The translations under genes and the position numbers were made by a program. DNA of 64,000 nucleotides. It comes from Flavobacteriales bacterium UBA6051 (lineage in GTDB: Bacteria > Bacteroidota > Bacteroidia > Flavobacteriales_D > Crocinitomicaceae). Of the stretch, positions 61,296 through 64,000 are shown one piece after another (within the stretch, counting starts at the first letter, position 1; the number at the start of each line of letters is the position of its first letter). The notes under the pieces were generated by a model. It was not told the DNA's origin and did not search any database. It was given only the letters and a program-made list of their open reading frames with translations. Location of the stretch: NCBI GenBank assembly GCA_002427735.1, contig DIYP01000008.1, positions 1 to 64,000 of the forward strand, written 5' to 3'.

Positions 61296-62366
61296 TTAGA
61301 ATTCATTTACAATAGCCAACAACTGATTGACTTCTTCCAGGGTATTGTAACTATGAAAGCAAAGTCTTAATCGTTCGCGGCCCACCGGTACCGTCGGTGC
61401 AAATATTGGTTTTACTGCAATGCGCTGCCCTTGTAATCTATCAGCCATCAGTCGCGTGCGTTCAACGTCACCAATTTCTATAATTTGAATTGGCGACTCC
61501 GGATTTGAAATCAGGTTATCAGCGGAATATTGATCGCGAAAGTTCTTTAGCAATGTATGAAGAGTCTTCTGTCTAATTTCCAACTCCTCATGTTCTACTC
61601 TATTGGCATTCAATTCATAAACACTTTCAGGAAGCGCGGTTGTATAAATAAAGGACCTGGCAAAATTCGTAAGAAACTGAATGAGTTCTGTAGCGCCTAG
61701 CACACAAGCCCCGTGAGAACCATAGGCCTTACCAAAAGTGATTAATCTGGCAAATATGCGATCCCTGAAGGCATATGCCAATCCCTTCCCGTTTTCTCCA
61801 AAAATCCCAGCTGTGTGCGCCTCATCTACTATTAAATAAGCGTCAAATTCCTCACATACATCAACAATATCGCCCAAATTAGCAAGATCTCCATCCATGG
61901 AATAAATGCTTTCAATAGCAACGTAAATTGTTCCATCTATTCGCGAGAGCTTCAAGCGTAAATCATCAACATCATTATGCCTGAAAGAAACCGAGTCTGC
62001 AAAGCCCATGCGAATTCCATCTCTTACACTTGCATGAATAAGTTCGTCAAAAACAATGGTATCTCCACGCTGTGGAACTGCACTAAAAAAACCGACGTTG
62101 GCGTCATAGCCTGAGTTGAAATGCAAGGCAGCATCTGCACCAAAGAACTTTGCCATTCGGGATTCTGCCTCTAGAATGCGAGCCGTTGTACCTGAAATCA
62201 AGCGCGAGCCTGTACCACCAGACAATTCATTAATGCTTGCTGTCTTTTTCGATAATCCGAGATAATCATTGGAAAAGAAATCAGTAAATCCCTCAAAATG
62301 AGAAAGGGAACGTAATGTTCCCTCTTCTTTTCTTTTCGTTAATTTCCGAATAAGTTTTTTATCCAT
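61296..62366 (-). CDS. bioF: Alpha-oxoamine synthase, probable 8-amino-7-oxononanoate synthase (BioF-like)
   Basis: 356 aa PLP enzyme with FFSNDYLGLSK, GSRLISGTTARILEAE, His in DELIHASVRDGIRMG (His 111), LIVDEAHTAGIFGENG and PLP-Lys site TFGKAYGSHGACVLG (Lys 213). Directly downstream of bioB, sharing one base (TAATG), so the biotin pathway role is favoured: condensation of pimeloyl thioester with alanine. Shorter than typical BioF and a 2-amino-3-ketobutyrate ligase cannot be excluded. Confidence 0.87.
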   Translation of the reverse strand: MDKKLIRKLTKRKEEGTLRSLSHFEGFTDFFSNDYLGLSKKTASINELSGGTGSRLISGTTARILEAESRMAKFFGADAALHFNSGYDANVGFFSAVPQRGDTIVFDELIHASVRDGIRMGFADSVSFRHNDVDDLRLKLSRIDGTIYVAIESIYSMDGDLANLGDIVDVCEEFDAYLIVDEAHTAGIFGENGKGLAYAFRDRIFARLITFGKAYGSHGACVLGATELIQFLTNFARSFIYTTALPESVYELNANRVEHEELEIRQKTLHTLLKNFRDQYSADNLISNPESPIQIIEIGDVERTRLMADRLQGQRIAVKPIFAPTVPVGRERLRLCFHSYNTLEEVNQLLAIVNEF

Positions 62367-63475
62367 TAAAGACTATCAACTGTAGTAACCTTGCGTGGTT
62401 CGAAACCTTCAGACTTGAGTTTTTCTCTTGCCGCTTTTAACTCTTCAGCACGCTCAGCTTCTTTTCTTTTACGTTCTTCAATAATTGGATCAGGCTTACT
62501 TTCTGGCTTTTCTCCTTCTGTAAAAGGCGCTTTCGCTTCTAAACCAAGAATCTTGAACATCTCCATGTCTTCATTGTATTCAGGGTTCGGAGTCGTTAGC
62601 AACTTATCTCCTGCAAAAATTGAACTCGCACCTGCCATAAAACATAATGCCTGACCTTCCATGTTCATTTTAGTTCTACCAGCGGACAATCGAACCACTG
62701 AAGTCGGGAAAGCAATACGTGTGGTTGCTACCATTCGAATCATTTCCCATTGCTCGATAGGCTTCTGCTCTTCCATTGGAGTTCCTTCCACTGCTACCAA
62801 CGCATTGATCGGAATAGATTCTGGTGGAGTGTCCATTTCCATGTAGCTCATCAACAATCCTATCCTGTCTTCTACAGCTTCCCCCATTCCTATAATCCCC
62901 CCTGAACACACGGAAATACCTGCTTTACGGGCATTTTCAATGGTATCCAAACGATTCTCATATTCACGTGTCGAAATCACGTCTTTGTAGAAATCTTTAG
63001 ATGTATCTAAGTTGTGATTGTAAGCAAAAAGTCCAGCATTCTTTAACCGCTTAGCTTGATCCTCATCCAGCATTCCAAGCGTTGCACAAACTTCCATATC
63101 AAGGTCGTTTACCGCCTGAACCATCTCAATAACGTTATCAAAATCTCGATTGTTTCTTACTTCTCTCCAGGCCGCCCCCATACACAAACGTGAAGAACCA
63201 TTTGCCTTCGCATTTTTCGCTTGCTCAATTACGCTTTCAACAGACATAAGCTTATGTGCTTCAACATCCGTATGATAACGTGCAGCTTGCGGACAATAAC
63301 CACAATCCTCCGGACATCCTCCCGTTTTAATGCTCAACAAAGAAGACATTTGTACTTCACGAGGATTGTGATACTTTCTATGTACTGTTGCCGCTTCGAA
63401 AACCAATTCCAGCAAGGGCTTGTTATACAATTCAAGTAATGCTTCTTTTGTCGTGTATTGTGAGGTTGTTTCCAT
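62366..63475 (-). CDS. bioB: Biotin synthase
   Basis: 369 aa from ATG 63475; a TTG seven codons upstream is less likely. Radical SAM cluster CPEDCGYCPQAARY (Cys-x3-Cys-x2-Cys), CMGAAWREVRNN, HNLDTSKDFY and RLSAGRTKM(N) match BioB, which inserts sulfur into dethiobiotin. A charged C-terminal tail (EERKRKEAERAEELKAAREKL) extends beyond the enzyme core, common in flavobacteria. Promoter TATATTTG is upstream. Confidence 0.96.
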   Translation of the reverse strand: METTSQYTTKEALLELYNKPLLELVFEAATVHRKYHNPREVQMSSLLSIKTGGCPEDCGYCPQAARYHTDVEAHKLMSVESVIEQAKNAKANGSSRLCMGAAWREVRNNRDFDNVIEMVQAVNDLDMEVCATLGMLDEDQAKRLKNAGLFAYNHNLDTSKDFYKDVISTREYENRLDTIENARKAGISVCSGGIIGMGEAVEDRIGLLMSYMEMDTPPESIPINALVAVEGTPMEEQKPIEQWEMIRMVATTRIAFPTSVVRLSAGRTKMNMEGQALCFMAGASSIFAGDKLLTTPNPEYNEDMEMFKILGLEAKAPFTEGEKPESKPDPIIEERKRKEAERAEELKAAREKLKSEGFEPRKVTTVDSL

Positions 63476-63493
63476 TCTTAGATTTTGAATGAA

Positions 63494-63501
63494 CAAATAT
63501 A
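63494..63501 (-). promoter_or_regulatory. Promoter -7 element of bioB
   Basis: TATATTTG on the minus strand, exact TAnnTTTG, 18 bases before the ATG at 63475. No BirA-type operator is evident. Confidence 0.45.
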
Positions 63502-63539
63502 AAGATATCTCTAAAAGAATCCTTCGAAGGACGGTGAAA

Positions 63540-64000
63540 CTATCGATTCAATAAACAAGCAGCGTAGGCTTTTATCGCCTCTGAAGCACCAAAAGAATCA
63601 ACTTTCTCATGTGTAGTAGCCTTAATAGAAACGGCATCTTCATCAATCTTCAACAACTCTGCAATAATCTTTTGCATCCTTGGAATATGCGGATTCACCT
63701 TTGGTTTCTCTAGAATTACTGTACAATCTATGTTAACAACATGATAGGATTTCTCTTCTATCAATCTTACGACCTCTTTCAACAAAATCTTGCTATCTAT
63801 ACCCGCGTACTTCGGGTCTTTATCCGAAAAATGATAGCCGATGTCTCTAAGATTTGCCGCACCGAGCAGCGCATCACATATTGCATGTAAGAGAACGTCA
63901 GCGTCAGAGTGTCCCACAGCCCCAAAGTCTGCTTCCAACTTAACTCCGCCAATGATCAGAGGATAACCAATTGCGAGACGATGTACATCTACACCATAAC
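63540..64000 (-). CDS. ispF: 2-C-methyl-D-erythritol 2,4-cyclodiphosphate synthase IspF, N-terminus off window
   Basis: About 153 residues are visible. Metal-binding GVDVHRLAIG and GHSDADVLLHAICDALLGAANL, then HFSDKDPKYAGIDS and KATTHEKVDSFGASEAI at the end, are IspF motifs. It forms the cyclic diphosphate of the non-mevalonate isoprenoid pathway. The reading frame continues to the right edge, so the start lies outside; an internal TTG at 63938 is not the start because the DVH motif precedes it. Confidence 0.95.
   Translation of the reverse strand, partial: YGVDVHRLAIGYPLIIGGVKLEADFGAVGHSDADVLLHAICDALLGAANLRDIGYHFSDKDPKYAGIDSKILLKEVVRLIEEKSYHVVNIDCTVILEKPKVNPHIPRMQKIIAELLKIDEDAVSIKATTHEKVDSFGASEAIKAYAACLLNR

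Noticed and set aside
1..64000. tRNA, rRNA, prophage, insertion sequence or defence island
   Set aside because: No cloverleaf, rRNA-like stretch, integrase, transposase or known defence motif was seen; gaps are short.

Overview
The window looks like a chromosomal segment of a marine or freshwater Flavobacteriales bacterium (Bacteroidota), perhaps near the Crocinitomicaceae/Cryomorphaceae. This is inferred from gene content, not from a database match. Pointers are the fused lpxC-fabZ gene between lpxD and lpxA, the rpmB-rpmG-DUF4295-ftsY cluster, type IX secretion (T9SS) style proteins, OstA/LptA-like and SpoIID/LytB-like proteins, AT-rich DNA, and repeated promoter -7 elements of the Bacteroidota form TAnnTTTG. 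I see no rRNA, tRNA, CRISPR array, insertion sequence or prophage. Coding is dense and no gene-free gap exceeds about 200 bp.

Layout. 1-5209 (minus): most of a giant secreted M43 metalloprotease whose C-terminal end is off the window. It ends in 79-residue repeats arranged as a 711-bp higher-order repeat. 5328-13027 (minus): lpxD, lpxC/fabZ, lpxA, rlmD, cinA, rpmB, rpmG, DUF4295 and ftsY, covering lipid A and translation/secretion functions. 13108-14257: a duplicated-domain membrane protein and thioredoxin. 14359-19448 (minus): a menaquinone block (thioesterase, isochorismate synthase, menD) running into terC, DUF493 and two unknown genes. 19550-24470: murB (plus), then a DEAD-box helicase, a zinc-ribbon coiled-coil protein, a Nif3-like protein and an outer-membrane barrel (minus).

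24650-33558 (plus): LTA-synthase-like phosphotransferase, lipid kinase, DUF1569, small membrane proteins, both methylmalonyl-CoA mutase subunits, an exported helical protein and a DivIC/FtsB-like protein. 33627-37018 (minus): SpoIID-like protein, lpxB, a membrane protein and surE. 37157-40744 (plus): DinB, NlpC/P60, a nucleotide-sugar epimerase and glyA. 40796-43265 (minus): SDR, an alpha/beta hydrolase and a small exported protein. 43374-48191 (plus): gmhA, terB, then fur, STAS, purA and an OstA-like gene. 48197-52805 (minus): ychF, fumarylacetoacetase and a RelA/SpoT protein. 52955-58844 (plus): SGNH-like protein, M28 peptidase, a serine-palmitoyltransferase-like enzyme with a structured leader, and a T9SS-sorted FG-GAP/ASPIC protein. 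58852-64000 (minus): ispF (cut by the window edge), bioB, a BioF-like enzyme, a sugar dehydrogenase, a membrane protein and a GNAT.

Much of the content serves the envelope: lipid A (lpxA, C, D, B; gmhA for heptose; an OstA-like protein for LPS transport), peptidoglycan (murB, NlpC/P60) and probably sphingoid or sulfonolipid synthesis. I did not find a self-evident new defence or mobile system. The best second-look items are a set of promoters placed so that mRNAs would start at the initiation codon, an RlmD that has lost its iron-sulfur cysteines, the protease's higher-order repeat, the structured leader before the serine-palmitoyltransferase-like gene, a mini-protein joining a membrane helix to a T9SS-sorting-like domain, and an internally duplicated DUF4258-like protein.
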